Shown: positions 1-11,351, counted from the stretch's first letter. The stretch is 64,000 nucleotides of DNA from Toxonevra muliebris (GCA_963691655.1 OY829328.1:72916400-72980399), one strand, 5' to 3'. The notes: generated from the letters alone by a model not told the origin. Numbers and translations are program-made.

Positions 1-768
1 TTTGTAGAAAAAAAGGACGAAACATTTTTTTATATTTTCACAAAAAAAAAAAAAAAAACAACAACAAATAAAAAATATTCTGAGGGTGTGTCTCATAAAC
101 TAAATTGTGGTATGTTCTTTTGTCACTTTCTATTTCTTGGTTATCGCTCATGAAGATCATCATTACGTTTGTATGTGTATGTGGTATATTGTTTCTTTTG
201 TCGATCGGAAGTGCTGAGCTGAGAAGTTGTTGATTTTGCTGGCAGTAGCGTAGACTTTGTCGTCGACCCCATCAGGGTGAATTCATAGTTTTTTTTATAG
301 AAGATTTAATTGCAATCTTTTTTAATTTCATTACACATATTTTTTATACATTTTGTGTATTATTTTTCTTTCTTTTTTTTGTCGACTAAATGCCTTATTT
401 AACTGTGACCCTCAGTTTTTTACCAAAAAAAAAAAAAAAAAAAATAGCTTCCCTTTTTCAAGAGTTTTAATTTATATTTTTTTTTAGCAATTTTCTAAAC
501 AAATTTTATTGCTTTTTCGTAGCAATTAAATTTTTTATGATTTTGCACAAATATAAAGTTTACATAGTTTTTACAAGAAGTTTACAAAGCATTAAAATTG
601 TTAAATGGTTTTCAAAAATTGTTTGCTAAGTTTAACGTATTTTGTTCTTTTATTATCATTTCTATTTCAAATGTTTTTTTTTTTTTAATAATAAATCAAC
701 AATTATAAAAACATAGATACGAAATTTTTCCTCGAAAAATCTTGGATCATAGCAAATTATAAATTTTT
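1..768. other. AT-rich non-coding sequence
   Basis: The stretch holds many A and T homopolymer runs and no open frame that looks coding. No repeat or RNA gene was recognised. Confidence 0.6.
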
Positions 769-939
769 TTAGAAGATCCGTGAAAGAAACCGATATTCAA
801 TAAAAATGAAGGGTCCAAAAATCTGGGAGCATGAACACTTCTGGGTATTCATAAATTTATAGATACCTTGTTTTTGAGCTTGATAATGGTTTTTCTTCTG
901 GTTTTGAAGCTGGCTTATTTGTTTCATATTTGGTCCGAT

Positions 940-1480
940 TTCTTGTTTGTATCTTGGTATGATATCAGACCTGAATTTTGGTTTAATATCAGACCTGAAT
1001 TTTAGTTTGAATTCGAACTCCTGCATTTGGTCTGTGTATAGTTTAATTTTTGGTCTGAATTTCGGTAGTAGATTGGTCTCTTTTTAGTCTAAATTTTCGT
1101 CAGAGTCTTGGTCTGAGATTTGCCCTATAATTGGCATTTTTCTGGACAGAATTTTTGTCTGAATTGAATTTGAATTCTCCTTTCCTTTTAATCTGAGTTT
1201 GGCTCTGTAATTGGCCTCCTTTTTACCAGAGTTTTTATCTTTTACTTTTTTACTGATTTCTAGTTTGCTTTTGATCTGAGTTTTGGCTTTCTTTTGGTCT
1301 GATTTCTGTATTGAATTGTAGTAGAATTTTCGACATGAATTTGATCTGAATTTAGATTTTGGATCAGATTGATTTAGGTCTGAATTTGATCTGATTTTCA
1401 CCGAGTTTCGGTCTGAACTTAATTTTATTTTTGACCTGAATTTTCGTTTATTTTTGGTCTGAATTAAATCTAAATTTTAG
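940..1480. repeat. degenerate 12-bp minisatellite, block 1
   Basis: The sequence repeats a motif close to TTTGGTCTGAAT about every 12 bases, with many substitutions. Read on the minus strand, the unit gives Lys-Phe-Arg-Pro type tetrapeptides in one frame, which produces spurious Lys/Arg-rich open frames at 769-1026 and 1084-1401. The same motif returns in a larger block at 8531-9770, so both come from one repeat family. It looks non-coding. Confidence 0.75.
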
Positions 1481-1499
1481 GCTGCTTTTGAGTATACTT

Positions 1500-1868
1500 T
1501 AATCAGATTATTGGGCTGCATATTCCAAGAAGATCAATAAGTGAAATCTATATTAAATTAAAATTGGGATGCCCGAAATCGCCGAGTCTAGAGCATCCGC
1601 CTCTTGAGTTATCTCCTCTAATATTGAGTCCGCACATAGATTCACTGCTTGATCATCCACTATTTTTTATGCTAGTCATTTCTTTTTTGACATAACACTG
1701 ATGGCAGGAATTATAAATGGAGTCAAAAATGTACCAAAAATTGATTTTGGAAATCTTGCATAGATACTTTAGAACTTCAGTTCTACGATGTTGGACTCTA
1801 CCGACTAAAACCACTTACTTCGCTTCTGATCTCCCTGCGGGACCACCTCTAGGTATTACTTCGCGGGG
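1500..1868. other. unassigned sequence, possibly old repeat
   Basis: The base composition is more balanced than in the flanks, especially at 1570-1640 and 1790-1865, as in decayed transposon sequence. No domain was recognised in any frame. Confidence 0.4.
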
Positions 1869-2700
1869 CCGTATTGTATTGTATATTTAGAGCGGTTTTT
1901 GCCGTTGTCCCACGGCCTGCAAGATCTATTGTACGCCCCTCTTCTCTATCTAAACTTAACTGCCAGAATGCCAGTTAATATACGCAAACTATTTTTGTTA
2001 AGCTTTCGGCGCTCTCAAATCGGTCTAGAACTCCTCAATCATCACACAGCGCCCCAAAATAAGGATATATTTAACTCGAATGTCAAGTCCACTTTACTGT
2101 ACGGCTGCATGGTTCAAGCTCTTCAGCTCAGAAATCTTGAAGATGAGATATTTACAATCAACAAAAGCTGGAACCAAGTAAAGAGGTTGGCGCTTGACAG
2201 AAGCAAATGGAGAAAATTTGTTGTAGCCCTTTGCTCCTCCGCGAAGCCATAGGACAATATAATAATAATTTTTATTAAGGCCAATGCAGAATGCGAATCT
2301 TCTCTTATTATAGTTACCCAGAAGCGCTTTGGATCGCCTCAGTCCCGAAGATTGGTAAAGATTTATTTATCTCTCCCTGCCTGCGTAATTCCTTGATTAC
2401 TTTATCTCTTATTCCACAAAAGGGTTTAGGTCCCATGAAAGGGGTCGCTGCCCCCTTTATATCAAGCTCGTCTGCTTGCTCATTACCCTCTATTTCTAAA
2501 TGTCCAGAGACCCAACATAGCGGCTCTATTGTCCTTGCCCAGGTTATTGAGCTTGTTCGAATAGTCCCATGCAAGTATAGAGGTGATCTCAAAGGAGCAT
2601 AGTGCTCGAATGAGATATTTCCGCAACGGCTCAGAGTGTTTGATTCGTGGACTGAGTTCCAATAGTACATTCAATATAGCAGTTGGATATGTTCGCATTT
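1869..2700 (-). pseudogene. RNase H-bearing LINE (I/LOA-like), 3' part, copy A
   Basis: This is a decayed 3' end of a non-LTR retrotransposon, read on the minus strand. The 2314-2670 frame carries the RNase H end, with CWVSGH, then GNEQADEL, then KGAATPF. Upstream, at about 2480-2700, it keeps short blocks that align with the better copy at 11352-12678 (MRT-PTA, RIKHSEP, IRALCSFEITS), separated by internal deletions. The 3' untranslated part and its tail of TACAATACAATAC also match that copy. An RTE fragment at 2003-2267 interrupts it. Frameshifts and deletions make it non-functional. Assignment to I versus LOA is not certain from this much sequence. Confidence 0.8.
2003..2267 (+). mobile_element. 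RTE-clade LINE 3' end inserted in copy A
   Basis: The plus-strand frame contains FNSNVKSTLLYG and, after a gap, KSWNQVKRLALDRSKWRKF followed by VVALCS and a stop. These are the C-terminal signatures of RTE-like retrotransposon proteins often annotated as craniofacial-development-protein-2-like. The piece ends in a TAATAATAA-like tail. It is flanked by ATTTTTGTTAAG (1991-2002) and ATTTTTATTAAG (2268-2279), a 12-bp target duplication with one mismatch. Removing it rejoins copy A as in its relative at 11.35-12.68 kb. It is 5' truncated and internally deleted. Confidence 0.8.
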
Positions 2701-2717
2701 TAGTATGAATCCTACTT

Positions 2718-3030
2718 CTATGGAGTTGAGATTATCATCTGGTATTTGGTGGTCAACCAGATTTCTTTTACGAAAATGCATAAGTGCGCGGCACATCTTA
2801 GGACAATGTGCTTCGCAGATTCCCTATCTTCTCTGCAAAACCTACATGATTCATTAGATATAATTCCCAGTTTTGTTAGATGATACTTCAACCTACAATC
2901 ACCTGTTAGATTTCCTGTAATGATTCTAAAGCTGTTCTTTGGCAAATTCATACATTCGTTGAAGCGTTTTAGGTTATAGGTTCCTAATAGTGCTTTCGAA
3001 TACTCTAGTCTAGAGTGTTCCTTTCCGTGG
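2718..3030 (-). pseudogene. LINE C-terminal Cys/His ribbon fragment
   Basis: The minus-strand frame has a run ending in SFRIITGNLTGDCRLKYHL, then KLGI, CRFC and, further on, HIVLRC. This CCHC-type ribbon lies downstream of RNase H in I/LOA-like elements. Here it is joined directly to an R1-like reverse-transcriptase piece, so the single open frame at 2718-3272 is a chimera of two decayed elements and not one gene. Confidence 0.65.
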
Positions 3031-3039
3031 CTAGGTGAA

Positions 3040-3430
3040 ACCGAACTGGTTGCTCTTGATTGAATTTGACGACTGCTTTCTCGTGGGCCTCCGATTTTCC
3101 ACATAATGCGTGTTAATGCGCCATTTATTCTGCCTGCTTTATTACTGACGGCTAAAAGGTGTTCCTTGAAAGTCATCGTGGAATCGATGACTTCTAGGTA
3201 CTTATTGTATTGCTGTACGGTGACCTGGTGATTTCCTACAGTGAGAACTAATTCTTCGCGTACTTTCCTCATGGAACGCCTCCAGCAACCTTATATTCCT
3301 TTACCCCATCGTCCGTATCATAGAGCAGCACTCTGTTTCTGGGATAGTCAGCAATTATTTTCAATATGTACTCCGGTACTTCGAACCGCTGTAATGCACT
3401 CATTATTTGAAGCTAGCTCCCAGTGTTAAA
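3040..3430 (-). pseudogene. R1-clade reverse transcriptase fragment
   Basis: Reading the minus strand from about 3400 gives FEVPEYILKIIADYPRNR, then LLYDTDDG and a VAGGVP block, which is the R1 reverse-transcriptase region before the catalytic loop. After an internal deletion it continues with KYLEVIDSTMTFKEH, NKAGRINGALTRIM and KIGGPRESSR, typical of the R1 thumb region. The segment holding the YADD catalytic motif is missing. It is a dead fragment. Confidence 0.75.
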
Positions 3431-3544
3431 TTCGTTTTTTTTTCATCACAACTGAGCAGTACTTCTTTTTTAAAATTTTCCACCGTTTACCACTGGTGGC
3501 CTTCCATACGATGCTGTCGTTGACCGCGCTCTTCTGAATACAAA

Positions 3545-3700
3545 TGTACCAAAACTGCTGTAGTGGTACCAATGTACTTTTTGATTTCAAATTGTACTAA
3601 AAAAGTACAATTGTACCAAAAAAGTACAACTGTACCAAAAAGTATAATTGTACCAAAAAAGTATAATTGTACCAAAAAAAGTACAATTGCACCAAAAATA
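3545..3700. repeat. 20-bp minisatellite (TTGTACCAAAAAAGTATAA type)
   Basis: About six or seven imperfect units of 19-22 bases, each close to AATTGTACCAAAAAAGTATA, run head to tail. They produce a false hydrophobic open frame on the minus strand at 3487-3744. Confidence 0.85.
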
Positions 3701-3759
3701 TCATCACTAACCGGTGATTTTGTCTTTTCCATTTTACCTTTCATTTAATTTCAATTATA

Positions 3760-5973
3760 GTGAAAACATCGGAAATATCTACTCTTTTGAAATAAACTAT
3801 TAATTAAGTTCACCCAATTAAATCGATACATTGATTTGATTAGTGTATTGAATATAAAAGCTCACTGACTAAATTAACTATTGACTTTATCGTTCCAGTT
3901 GAAATCCCGCAGACGAAATTGTTTTAATTTTTAAATTGCTTTTACTATTCTCTTTAGATATTTTTCAACTAAAAATGATTCTTTTCTTAAATCTAGTTTA
4001 TTTTTTTATTTATTTTAATTATTTTCAACGAATTTTTATTCCCAATTCTTTTTACTATTGTACTATGCAACTAAATTTCTTTTCCAATCTACGAATAATT
4101 GAGTTTGAGGTCAATTATCTTTGAACAATAACTTCAACTTAAAAAGTAATCATTAAAATATACGTTACACTCATTTATGGACAACAATAATAATACAATT
4201 TCTTTTCTTATCTTTGAGTTGAAAACAATCAACAAGCAACAAAAATTAAATGCTATGGAAAAATGTTGATTTTCTTGGTGGTTTTGTTTTAGAGATAGAA
4301 TTTTTAACGTATAAGCAAAAGAATAAGAATGAAGTGACTATATGGCTTTTTAGAAAACTATATGCCACGCGCTATTTGAGGGTGTATTTTATGGAAATTA
4401 CTTGTAAGTTGAAAAGTAATCATAAACCGTAACGAAAAAAATAAATTAATTCACAAAAAAAAAAAAAAAAAAAGGACAGCACCATGAAATATTATACGGT
4501 TCAAGAATGTAACGTATAAAAATGTTTTTTTTATTATTATTTTAATTTAAAATGGAAATTTCCAAAAAAAAAAAAATTAACTTTTATAGAAATTAGCATA
4601 AAATTGTGCAAGAGAAATGGATAGTTAAAAATTCAACAGCCTGTGACCACAATTTATGAAATGAAAGGTTGAAAGGCAAATATTTAAGAGCCAGGTGCTA
4701 TATTGGTAATGAATAAATGAATGAAGAAAGGTTTAAGTAAGGTCAAGAAGAAAGATTTTTTTGACATAAATTTTAAAAGAAAATTTAATTTTACTCTCAT
4801 ATTGAATATATAGGTCACGTTCAGAAGACGCCTCTACTCCGCCAATGTCTTATGAACGCGAATTGATCACTTTATGATCAACAAAAAATTATATTGAGCA
4901 GCTCCATTTCATAGAGCGTATTATTTTTCTGATACTTCAGCTCAACATGTTGCTGAGCAGATTTCGTTTTCTGAAAGCAAGCATTGTTGAATATTTCAGG
5001 TTTATTCCATTCTAAGTTTTCTGGATCGGTTTAGCAGCAGTCGAATATAAGTATCAGATTTCTTTAGGTGTTTAACATTATGGCACTTCTTGGTACCTAA
5101 AAGTAAAAATTTCGACGTTTTGGTGGCGGGACAATTGTTTGTACTTTGCAGTTTTTTTTGGCACTTTTTAAAAAATTCTTCTTTTCACCAAACAAGCGCA
5201 ATAAGAAATGGTACACATAAACAAGGAAATCTCATTTACTAAGGAAAGGAAATTTGGGCTAAGTTAGAAAATATTACCGACATGGGCTGTGTTGCAAGTG
5301 GTGCGGTTTTCATGACAGCCAGTGTAGTTGCTTACAACGATATATAAAGTTGTAATATATCTTAAGGAATACTGGAGTTAGAGGGCAAAATATAAAGAAA
5401 TTTTATTTTTATTTTCAGCAGCAGCAGTGACTTTGAGTAGCAGTGATTCACCAAGAGCGCAATACTAAAACATATTTAAAAATATCAATCACGGTAAATT
5501 TCAGTAGTTGGAAAACTAAATACCACAGAAAATTGTGAACAGCCGGTTCGTCTCTTGTCTTCTCTCTAGATTCATAGAATAAGTTCTGGGTTTTGAAATT
5601 CATATCCAGGTATACGCTAGCTTTAAACGCTTATACCTCAGGCTAAAATACCGGAAGCGAATATTGCAATCCTAGCACATAGTCAAGCGAATATCAAGCC
5701 ACTGAAATCGGAACGGTTTAACTCGAAACTGGTCTTTAAGTGCTTTAAGAAACTTTGAAACTCTGGATCCTTTGGATGCCAAACCATGTAGGAATAATAG
5801 ACATTTGAATTTTTTAATTTTAGTCGTCAATATGAATATACATATTTTGATATAATTTGCTTCTACATAGTTGAATTTCACTCTTTTTAGTGCATATACC
5901 TAAAATCACGTCACCAAACAATTAAAATAAAAATATTTTTCTCAAAACCTTTTGATTTTATCCATTTTTTATA
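3760..5973. other. AT-rich non-coding sequence
   Basis: No coding frame, RNA gene or recognisable transposon was seen. Poly-A/T runs occur near 4455-4475 and 4565. The 5672-5881 minus-strand frame matches no family I know. Confidence 0.5.
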
Positions 5974-5979
5974 TTTATT
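5974..5979 (-). terminator. polyadenylation signal AATAAA for the Kazal gene
   Basis: A canonical AATAAA hexamer on the minus strand lies about 35 bases past the Kazal stop codon. That fits a short 3' untranslated region. The surrounding AT-richness means chance occurrence is possible. Confidence 0.5.
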
Positions 5980-6014
5980 TTTAGTAAATGCTTTAAATTT
6001 TTTTGACACAAATT

Positions 6015-6218
6015 CTAATTTTTACATCTTCCAGAATGAAGAATGCCCAATCTGCGTTGCTGAGCTATCTTAAAAATACATGGATTACTATAGGTCACGT
6101 CATCTGTTCCACATACTGGATTATATTCATAAGTACATTCAAAAAGCTCGGCACTTGTCGTTGTGAGGAACATTGCCAATGAGATAAGCAATATAGTAAA
6201 AACGGTTACGAATTTCAT
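6015..6218 (-). CDS. small secreted Kazal-type serine protease inhibitor
   Basis: This is a 67-residue intact frame. Residues 1-23 form a signal peptide (basic start, hydrophobic core, cleavage expected after TTSA). The rest is one Kazal domain with the signature YNPVCG at 32-37, TYSNPC at 42-47 and SGRC at 62-65. It should be exported and block a serine protease. The spacings C28-x7-C36-x10-C47-x17-C65 match Kazal cysteines 2, 3, 4 and 6. Cysteines 1 and 5, which pair with each other in classical domains, are both absent. By alignment to ovomucoid-type domains the P1 residue is Tyr30, which suggests chymotrypsin-like targets. The start is the only ATG before the signal sequence. A poly(A) signal lies 35 bases downstream. 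No protein-coding neighbour was found nearby, and the physiological target cannot be told. Confidence 0.85.
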   Translation of the reverse strand: MKFVTVFTILLISLAMFLTTTSAELFECTYEYNPVCGTDDVTYSNPCIFKIAQQRRLGILHSGRCKN

Positions 6219-6333
6219 ATTGCATGAACGTTGTTCTATATTATTATGAAATAATTTTTTTTTTTGCTGCAGTTTTATGATGTTTTCTATTTGAATAGAT
6301 TTAAGTAAGTAACCATTGATTCATAGTAACATT

Positions 6334-7283
6334 CAGCGATGCCAACTTGCGGGGAATTCCCCGATTTGTGGGGAATTTCACTTAGTACCGGGAATCGGGG
6401 AATGAGCTCTTATGTTTATGTAATTCAAATCGTTTAACTTTTGCAGTACTTCATATTTTAAGTCTTATAACCTTCATCTCTTCTTAAGAAGGCCCTGCAC
6501 TTTCTTGGTTTGGAGAAATCGATTTTTAAAAAAGTGTGTAATTTGAAAGTATTATATTTCAAAAGTATTTTTTAAAAATTTCAGAGAGAAACTCGAAGTG
6601 CTTTCGTAGATATAGACCATTATAGCGGCGAGAGTCAGTCAGGCCAAAACAGTCGCGCAGCGCTTCGGGTTCCCTTTCGGCCGTTCAGAAAGGCTTAGCT
6701 ATGCCTTCGTCCAGCACCTCCTGATTAATAGCTCCGGATTGCGATTGCATCTGTCACCGATCTGTGCGTTATGCAGATGCGCTTCTCGGTCGTATTGGGC
6801 TGGAGGAAGGTCCGTTGGGATTCGTTGATATATTTAAAAACCGATAGCCAAAACTTTGACCCTTTTCTTCTCAAAACAAAGTTTTTGCCATTGGCATGTA
6901 TGATCTAAAAGTTAAATATGTTTACAGCAATGGCCCCAGGACATAATAGAAAAAAAGTTTGGTTGATTTTTTGTTCAATGATGATTTTCAAAACGTCCTC
7001 CATTAAGCTACAAAAAAATCAATTCATTTGAATTTAATCGATTTTAAGAGTGGGTTCCCTTGAGATGAAATCTCCCATGTGTCAAAAGAATTCCGGAGTC
7101 GGAAAATAGCTTACTATTAACCTACCAGTTCTGCACCGCATTGAAATATTATTAACCTTGATAAATTTTAAATGTGTCTCGCTGTTATAATATAAAATTA
7201 TACCGGTGCGGGGAATTTGACTGAAAATCGGGGAATTTCTCGCGAGCTATCGGGGAGTCAGAAGAAATGAATTGGCATCCCTG
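6334..7283. mobile_element. hAT-type non-autonomous transposon
   Basis: The left end CAGCGATGCCAACT and the inverted right end CAGGGATGCCAATT form terminal inverted repeats of the hAT style. The flanks carry a perfect 8-bp direct repeat GTAACATT at 6326-6333 and 7284-7291, the target-duplication length known for hAT elements. Inside are several GGGGAAT blocks near both ends and a more GC-rich core at about 6620-6840 of unknown origin. No transposase was recognised, so it would depend on another element. Confidence 0.9.
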
Positions 7284-7291
7284 GTAACATT

Positions 7292-8050
7292 CCATATTTA
7301 TAATCTCTAACAAACAAGTTAGCAATTTTAATGCGGGAAAAATTATATGAATATTAGGTACAGTCACCCTTAATAATTTTGATAGTTACGGTCATTAACG
7401 CTTCTGGCATTTGTATAACTCGTTCAATACATTTTTTGAACCTATTCAATAAATTTTGATTTATTCGATATATTTAACAATCTTTATTTTATTTTAACAA
7501 TCTACACAAAAAAATGGTCTTTTTAATGGTTTTCTTGGGTGAAGTTGGCTCAGCCTACCGCAAAAAAGCTGGTCAAAATTATTTTTCATGCAAGTTTTTA
7601 TTGTAGACAAACGATTACTGTCGTCTTGTCACTTTGATAAATGTTGAAATTTTCATAGTTTCGCTCATAAAAATTTAAATAGCAAAAGTTTGTGTGATTC
7701 ATTACATAACGGTAAGTTAACTTTTTACCTATTGCACGTTCCGAACACTGTTTAATAAAGCTAAAGAGTTCTCTTATAGCTATCTACTTAATATTTTCTT
7801 TAGTTGCTTCAATATCAAACTCGTGAAACTCGTGAGTGCATTCAAAACATCATATTGAACGTAAAGTCATAAAAAACAAAATAACGCAACTTAAGCACAA
7901 CTTTGAATCAATCTATTTCCTGGACACGACTGGACAATATAACTAAAACACTCATGGTTCTGAAACGTACTTCAAAATATACACTAAACGCTCGCTCTGC
8001 TCTACTTTGTTTTTGTTTTCTCTCATAAATTTAGAGAAACGTCAAATATT
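7292..8050. other. AT-rich non-coding sequence
   Basis: No gene or repeat was recognised. Confidence 0.5.
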
Positions 8051-8330
8051 GAGTGTGGCCAACTCAGCGCTTTTCCCGCTGATTAAAAACGCGGGAAAAA
8101 ACTGATTTAACGCTAAGCACGTTTTGTCAATTTAAAATATCTTCGAAAAATCAAAAAAATTTTCATTGACTAGAAGTATCACATGTGTGCCTGTATTAGT
8201 GAAAAAGTTTAAATGTATTGAGTTTTCTCGCACTTTTATAAGGAATAAAATTTAACGCTTTTTTTTTAAGAAAATACGCGTTTTATTCTTCATTTTAGTG
8301 GATTTTGAAAAACAAAAGTTGGCCACACTG
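8051..8330. mobile_element. MITE-like element with GTGTGGCCAACT inverted ends
   Basis: The ends read GAGTGTGGCCAACTC on the left and CAGTGTGGCCAACTT when the right end is inverted. That resembles hAT termini, but no clear 8-bp target duplication is visible. The interior at about 8140-8330 matches a second copy at 29440-29615 (shared text such as GTTTTCTCGCACTTTTATAA), which supports a dispersed repeat family. Confidence 0.65.
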
Positions 8331-8530
8331 CTGCTTACGTCAAATCATTGGCATCGAAATATGCTTGCTAGAGACTCTGCCAATGAAAAAAGTGTTAGTG
8401 TATTAAAGAAAAAGTGGGAGTGTATTGCAGGTGTAGACGCTGGGTTATATAACTTACTCCTATGTGTATCGTGCATCAGTCCCCAGCAGTAGTTTGCCAT
8501 TATATGGACATGAAACGCTTAAAGTTTAAG

Positions 8531-9085
8531 TTGGCCTCCTAATGCTTTGAGTTTTGGTGTAACTTTTGGTTTGAATTTCGGTCTAAATTTTAATTTGCAA
8601 TTGGTATGAATTTTTGTCTGAGTTCTGGTATGATTTTTAGTCTGAATTTCGGTATGATTTTTAGTCCAAATTTCTTAGGTTTACTCTGTAATTGGTCTGA
8701 ACTTTGGTCTGATTTAAGTTGGCCTCCTAATGCTTTGAGTTTTGGTGTAACTTTTGGTTTGAATTTCGGGCAAAATTTTCATTTGCAATTGGTATGAATT
8801 TTTGTCTGAGTTCTGGTATGATTTTTAGTCTGAATTTCGGTATGATTTTTAGTCCAAATTTCTTAGGCTTACTCTGTAATTGGTCTGAACTTTGGTCTGA
8901 TTTAAGTTGGCCTCCTAATGCTTTGAGTTTTGGTGTAACTTTTGGTTTGAATTTCGGGCAAAATTTTCATTTGCAATTGGTATGAATTTTTGTCTGAGTT
9001 CTGGTATGATTTTTAGTCTGAATTTCGGTATGATTTTTAGTCCAAATTTCTTAGGCTTACTTTGTAATTGGTCTGAACTTTTGTC
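8531..9085. repeat. 188-bp tandem repeat, about three copies
   Basis: Units start at 8531, 8719 and 8907, each beginning TTGGCCTCCTAATGCTTTGA. The copies are nearly identical, so two of them give the same 63-residue spurious frame (8606-8797 and 8794-8985). The 188-bp unit is a higher-order amplification of the 12-bp motif of the surrounding block. Confidence 0.95.
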
Positions 9086-9770
9086 TGATTTGCGTCTGAA
9101 TTTTGGTTTGATTTTGGTCTACATTTAGTATGATCTTGGTTTAATTTTTTATTTGAATTTTGGTCTGAATTTTTGCCGATTTCGATTTGAGTTCTGGTCT
9201 AGTTTTAAGTCTGAATTTCGGTCTAAATTTTGGTATGAGGTTTGGTCTGTAATTGCTCTAAATTTTTGTCAGATTTAGGTCTGAGTTTTGGTTTGACTTG
9301 AATCTCAACTTGATTTGCAATTGGTCTGATTTGGGTCTGAATATTGGTTTGATTTTTATTAAAACTGAATTTGAATTTCTGAATTTTTGCCTCAAGCTTA
9401 TGAATTTTTGTCTGATTTTGGTTTGGTTGTTAATTTGAATTTTGGTATGAATTTTTGTCTGATTTTCGTCTGAGTTCTGATCTTATTTTTAGTATGATTT
9501 GTTTCTGATTTTGGTTTGATTTTTGATCTGTGTTTTTGCCCAATTTCGGTCTAAGTTCGGGTCTGAGTTTTGCTAAGAATTTTGGTCTAAATTTTGGTCT
9601 GAGGGTTGGTCTGTAATTGGTCTGAATTTTTGTCAAATTTAGGTCTGAGTTTCGGTTTGATTTTGATTACAACTTTGGGTCTGAATTTTTGACTGCAACT
9701 TGGTCTTCAATTGATATGAATTTTTATCTGACATTAGTCTGAGTATTAGTTTTATTTTGGTATAAGTTTT
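8531..9770. repeat. 12-bp minisatellite, block 2
   Basis: Diverged copies of TTTGGTCTGAAT fill this block. On the minus strand one frame reads repeated RPKF or RPEL tetrapeptides, for example at 9430-9636, which are by-products of the period. It belongs to the same family as 940-1480. The first part has been re-amplified as 188-bp units, while the rest has drifted freely. Confidence 0.85.
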
Positions 9771-9779
9771 TTAAGTTTA

Positions 9780-10720
9780 TAAATTTTTTTATAGCGCACT
9801 GGCCAATAAATGAAGACTCGACTCTATATCATGAGGAAAAACTCTCACTCAAGCGCTAGTATTGGGCCGATCAAAAACTACTTATCTGAAAGGCTCTTGG
9901 AGAAGTGAAATTTCGTTTATCTTGCCTGAAACTTCAATCTAAAATTTTACATACAACACGGTAACTAATGATACAAGAAAAAATTTAAAATTTTTCATTT
10001 TCTTTCAACTGCCGACTGGGATATTAATTTTAATAATTATCCCTCAAAGTAATAATGGAAATTTTTCTGAAGCAAAAAGAAAATCATTAAGAAAAATATA
10101 AAAAAAAACTATTTTATCTATGTTACCTGAAAAACATAACTTCATTCTTAAACTAATGATAATGGTACTAGTTGTTAAAATCTCAAAACAAAACAGGATA
10201 ATTGAGGATAATGAATGACTTGAAGATTTTTAACAAATTGGTTTTTTTCTTGGTTTAAGGCAATGAAAATAGGTATAAATGATCAGTGAACCATTAAATT
10301 AAGTAAGCCAGATTTGGAGGATGATTGAAACGTAGAAACTAAGTGCAGTTTATATAAGATTTGTAGCTAATGAAACAACTTAGTCTCTGAATAAAGTTCA
10401 TCATTATTTTGTAAGAATATTGGAAGTAATGAGATGGGAGACGAATCAGGAGGAATTAGATCAGATATTGATGAGTACTGTGCAGAGTTCAATTCAACTT
10501 CATTCAGAATTGAATTCCGCATGACTTTTTAAGATGACAAAACTATTTTATACTTATGAATAATTCCTGTCGTATATATAATGACCTGACAGGGACAAAA
10601 ACCATCTAAAGAAGCTAGAGACAAGGTTTCAAATAATCAATATTTACAAGAATACTTAAAAAGCTAAGTCAATCTATCAAAATGTACATTTAGCACGGTC
10701 GAACTAGACCGTTGATTTCT
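9780..10720. other. AT-rich non-coding sequence
   Basis: No gene or named repeat was recognised. Confidence 0.5.
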
Positions 10721-11351
10721 AGGTTAGGTTATAAGAGCCCTGCGGCGAATAGTTGCTTTCCGATCTCTCTTAGTCAAACCATTTTGTGTTTTCTTTGTTG
10801 CGTAGTAAGTCCCCGATTTCAGAGGATGCAAGAACAGTGAGTCTTTCATTGAAAGGTCCTCCAAAAGTTCTTTGTTTGTTTTTTGCGCTGCTAGAGCTGG
10901 GCAGTTACATGTAAGTTGGACAATTGTTTCGTCTTCCTTTTAATTGCTGCAGCCTCTGCAAGTCATTGGTCGCCTAGTCTACGGGCATGATTACCAATGA
11001 GGCAGTGCCCAGTGAGAATAAAGGTTACCCTGCTTATGTGGACTCGGTCCAAGTTTTTTGGTAAGTTTCTTGTTTGATGTAGGCCATAACTGTCTAGGAA
11101 TGAAGCATGTAGGTTCTATATGAATTGCTGAGAGTCGTGCCAAGTCTGGCCAGATCATCAGCCTTACAGTTTCCTTCAATGTAGCTATGCCCAGGCACCC
11201 ATATTAGGCGCCGGTTGAATGCCGTGATTATCTCGGTCAGAGACGATCTGTATTGAAGGGCAAATAAGGAGTTGTTAGCGGGGCATTGAATGGATTTTGT
11301 CGTCGCCTGACTATTAGTGAAAATGCAGATATAACTACAAAGTAGCGTATT

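Noticed and set aside
2718..3272. 184-residue frame as a single gene
   Set aside because: Its first part is R1 reverse transcriptase and its end is a ribbon of another LINE class, so it is a chance fusion of two relics.
3487..3744. 85-residue hydrophobic minus-strand frame that looks membrane-like
   Set aside because: It is produced by the 20-bp TTGTACCAAAAAAG minisatellite.
5672..5881. 69-residue minus-strand frame just downstream of the Kazal gene
   Set aside because: No recognisable domain, no signal peptide, and no evidence that it is an exon.
8606..8985. Two identical 63-residue open frames in tandem
   Set aside because: They are translations of the 188-bp tandem repeat, not duplicated genes.
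8531..9080. Evenly spaced repeats as a CRISPR array
   Set aside because: The repeats are contiguous 188-bp units built from a 12-bp motif, with no unique spacers, and the genome is a fly's.
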